A DNA stretch of 10,452 nucleotides, taken from assembly GCA_050010035.1 (NCBI GenBank), contig JBEKLU010000160.1, forward strand, positions 1 through 10,452, in the 5' to 3' direction. Positions 8,225 through 10,452 of this stretch are shown here, piece by piece. The notes beneath the pieces are model-generated. The model ran no database searches. It saw only the letters and a list, made by a program, of their open reading frames with translations, and was not told the origin of the DNA. Position 1 is the first letter of the stretch, and every line of letters begins with the position of its first letter. The stretch is from Roseiarcus sp050010035 (GTDB lineage: Bacteria; Pseudomonadota; Alphaproteobacteria; Rhizobiales; Beijerinckiaceae). The position numbers and the translations under genes are program-made.

Positions 8225-9130
8225 ATGTCTAAGGTCGTGCTCGAGGGGGGTGAGGCGCTCGCGAAGGTCGGCGACCTCGAGATTTGCTATCAGACTTTTG
8301 GCCGGCCGAGCGACCCGCCGCTGCTGCTGATCATGGGCCTGGGCGCCCAGATGATCGTCTGGGAGGACGATTTCTGCGCCGCGCTCGCCGCGCGCGGCTT
8401 CTGGGTCGTCCGCTTCGACAATCGCGACGTCGGCAAATCGACCAAGATCGACTGGACGCCGCCGGCCGACCCCGGCAAGGCCGTCGCGACACGCAAGCCC
8501 GGCGAGAAGATTCCTGCGCCCTATCTGCTCAAGGACATGGCGGAGGACGCGGTCGGCCTGATGGACGTCCTGGGGATCGCCAGCGCCCATGTCGTCGGCG
8601 CCTCGATGGGCGGCATGATCGCGCAGGAGCTGGCGATCCGCTGGCCGGAGCGGGTGAGGTCCTTGACGTCGATCATGTCGACGACGGGCGATCCGCGCCT
8701 GCCGCCGCCGAGCCCGGAAGTGATGAAGGTGTTCACCGCGCCGCCGCCCAGGACGCCCGAGGAATACGTCGAAGCCAACGTCGGCGCCTGGCGCATCTTT
8801 CGCGGCCCCGGCTATCCCGAAGACGAAAAGCGCGACCGCGCGCGCGCGTTACGCGCCGCCGCGCGCGGGTTCAACCCCGAGGGCACGCAGCGCCAGTTGC
8901 TGGCGGTCTACGCCTCGGGCAGCCGCAAGAAGACCTTGCCGAGCATCGTCGCGCCGACGCTGGTCATCCACGGCGCCGACGATCCCCTGGCGCCGCTCGC
9001 CGCCGGCGAGGACACCGCCGCTTCGATCCCCGGCGCGCGCCTCGTCGTGCTGCCGCACATGGGCCACTCGCTCCCCGTCGCGGTGTGGCCGCGGATCATC
9101 GACGAGATCGCGGCGATCGCTGGAATTTAG
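8225..9130 (+). CDS. Alpha/beta hydrolase (RdmC/MhpC-like)
   Basis: The 301-residue product is a soluble alpha/beta hydrolase. Visible landmarks: the oxyanion-region segment LLIMGLGAQ (34-42), RFDNRDVGKS (63-72), the nucleophile elbow VVGASMGGM with Ser127, the acid region VIHGADDPLAP (Asp252 or Asp253), and PHMGHSLP with His281. The NRDVGKS and GADDPLAPLAAGEDTA segments resemble the group annotated as aclacinomycin methylesterase RdmC and related esterases, but substrate cannot be read from sequence. A cap domain with a Pro-rich stretch (158-178) lies between the nucleophile and the acid. GGGAGGG (8213-8219) precedes the ATG by 5 nt. No signal peptide. Divergent from the SnoaL-like gene; convergent with rplA across a palindromic repeat. 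Confidence 0.88.
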   Translation: MSKVVLEGGEALAKVGDLEICYQTFGRPSDPPLLLIMGLGAQMIVWEDDFCAALAARGFWVVRFDNRDVGKSTKIDWTPPADPGKAVATRKPGEKIPAPYLLKDMAEDAVGLMDVLGIASAHVVGASMGGMIAQELAIRWPERVRSLTSIMSTTGDPRLPPPSPEVMKVFTAPPPRTPEEYVEANVGAWRIFRGPGYPEDEKRDRARALRAAARGFNPEGTQRQLLAVYASGSRKKTLPSIVAPTLVIHGADDPLAPLAAGEDTAASIPGARLVVLPHMGHSLPVAVWPRIIDEIAAIAGI

Positions 9131-9154
9131 CGCCGAATCTCGAAGGGCGCGCGC

Positions 9155-9319
9155 CCCCTTCCCCCCTTGCGGGAGAAGGTGGACGGGCGAAGCCCGGCCG
9201 GATGAGGGGTCGCGCCAGAAGGCGCGCTCCTCGCCGACGTCAAAGCGACGCGCCTTCGGCGCGGCCCCTCATCCGTCGCCCCTTCGGGGCGACACCTTCC
9301 CCCGCAAGGGGGGAAGGGG
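9155..9319. repeat. RIME-like repeat family A, inverted pair
   Basis: The outer arms 9155-9181 and 9293-9319 match at 26 of 27 positions as an inverted repeat. Inside, cggatgagggg plus a cgcgcc(a)gaaggcgcg hairpin appears in both orientations, so the whole 165 bp is an imperfect palindrome made of two family A copies head to head. It lies between the convergent hydrolase and rplA genes, 24 bp after one stop and 14 bp after the other, so it is well placed as a bidirectional transcript end. No coding content. Confidence 0.8.
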
Positions 9320-9333
9320 AGCTCCGCTACGCC

Positions 9334-10047
<714 letters not shown>

Positions 10048-10050
10048 GAC

Positions 10051-10452
10051 TTACCCCACCACCTCGAGGCCCATCGAACGGGCGGAGCCTTCGATCATCT
10101 TCATCGCCGCTTCGACCGTCTCGCAATTGAGGTCGGGCATCTTCTTTTCGGCGATCTCGCGCACCTGCGCCTTGGTCACCTTGCCGACGAAGCCGCGGCC
10201 CGGCGTCTTGGCGCCGGAAGCCGGCTTCTTGCCGATCTTCAGCCCCGCCGCCTTCTTGAGGAAGAAGGTCACCGGCGCGTTGCGCATCTCGAAGGTGAAC
10301 GAGCGGTCCTGATAGGCGGTGATGACCACCGGAATCGGCGTGCCCTTCTCGATCTGCGCGGTGCGCGCATTGAAGGCCTTGCAGAATTCCATGATGTTGA
10401 GACCGCGCTGGCCGAGCGCGGGACCGATCGGCGGCGACGGATTGGCCGCGCC
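10051..10452 (-). CDS. rplK: 50S ribosomal protein L11, 5' end beyond window
   Basis: L11 forms the GTPase-associated centre with 23S rRNA and L10 and is needed for RelA-type stringent response. The visible 133 residues start at GAANPSPPIGPALGQRGLNI and run to the stop at 10051. About nine N-terminal residues and the start codon lie past the right edge. The proline-rich N-domain (target region of thiostrepton and release-factor/RelA interaction) and the C-terminal RNA-binding domain (GFVGKVTKAQVREIAEKKMPDLNC) are intact. The ATG at 10392 is internal, not the start. It is immediately upstream of rplA. Confidence 0.97.
   Translation of the reverse strand, partial: GAANPSPPIGPALGQRGLNIMEFCKAFNARTAQIEKGTPIPVVITAYQDRSFTFEMRNAPVTFFLKKAAGLKIGKKPASGAKTPGRGFVGKVTKAQVREIAEKKMPDLNCETVEAAMKMIEGSARSMGLEVVG

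Noticed and set aside
8206..8232. 8-codon open frame overlapping the hydrolase start
   Set aside because: No Shine-Dalgarno of its own; a chance frame is as likely as translational coupling.

Overview
The window is high-GC DNA with strong G/C preference at third codon positions. The S21, L1, L11, HrcA and PPDK proteins look alphaproteobacterial. The RIME-like intergenic palindromes and the S21 type suggest Hyphomicrobiales (Rhizobiales), perhaps a Beijerinckiaceae/Methylocystaceae-type genome, but the genus is a guess. No transposase, integrase, CRISPR array, tRNA or rRNA was recognised.

Left part (1-1234): an unrecognised gene with one predicted membrane helix runs leftwards off the edge (331 to 1). 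A small secreted His/Asp-rich, four-cysteine protein (882-1142) points the other way. Each is preceded by a diverged copy of the same ~47-bp module, oriented identically relative to its own gene. This mirrored pair suggests shared control and is the most original observation here. A GC-rich hairpin at 1207-1234 probably ends the secreted-protein transcript.

Repeat-rich centre (1235-3252): about 420 bases with no gene, then two families of GC-rich palindromic repeats. Between and beside them lie rpsU (S21, minus strand, TTG start) and ridA (reactive-intermediate deaminase, GTG start), transcribed divergently. A ~215-bp imperfect palindrome ends about 50 bp before hrcA.

Right of centre (3253-7715): three genes on the plus strand. 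They are hrcA (heat-shock repressor, without grpE beside it and without a visible CIRCE operator), an HdeD/DUF308 six-helix membrane protein, and ppdK (pyruvate phosphate dikinase, complete, all signature motifs present). hdeD-like and ppdK are 52 bp apart and may be cotranscribed.

Right part (7735-10452): a SnoaL/NTF2-like protein (minus, convergent with ppdK) and an alpha/beta hydrolase (plus) share an 82-bp divergent intergenic region. The hydrolase converges on rplA-rplK (L1, L11; minus strand, L11 cut by the edge). A 165-bp inverted pair of RIME-like repeats lies between them, where the usual gene order would place rplJ-rplL.

Overall this is mostly core chromosome (translation, protein quality control, central carbon metabolism). 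Its unusual content lies in the intergenic DNA. I see no convincing new multi-gene system.
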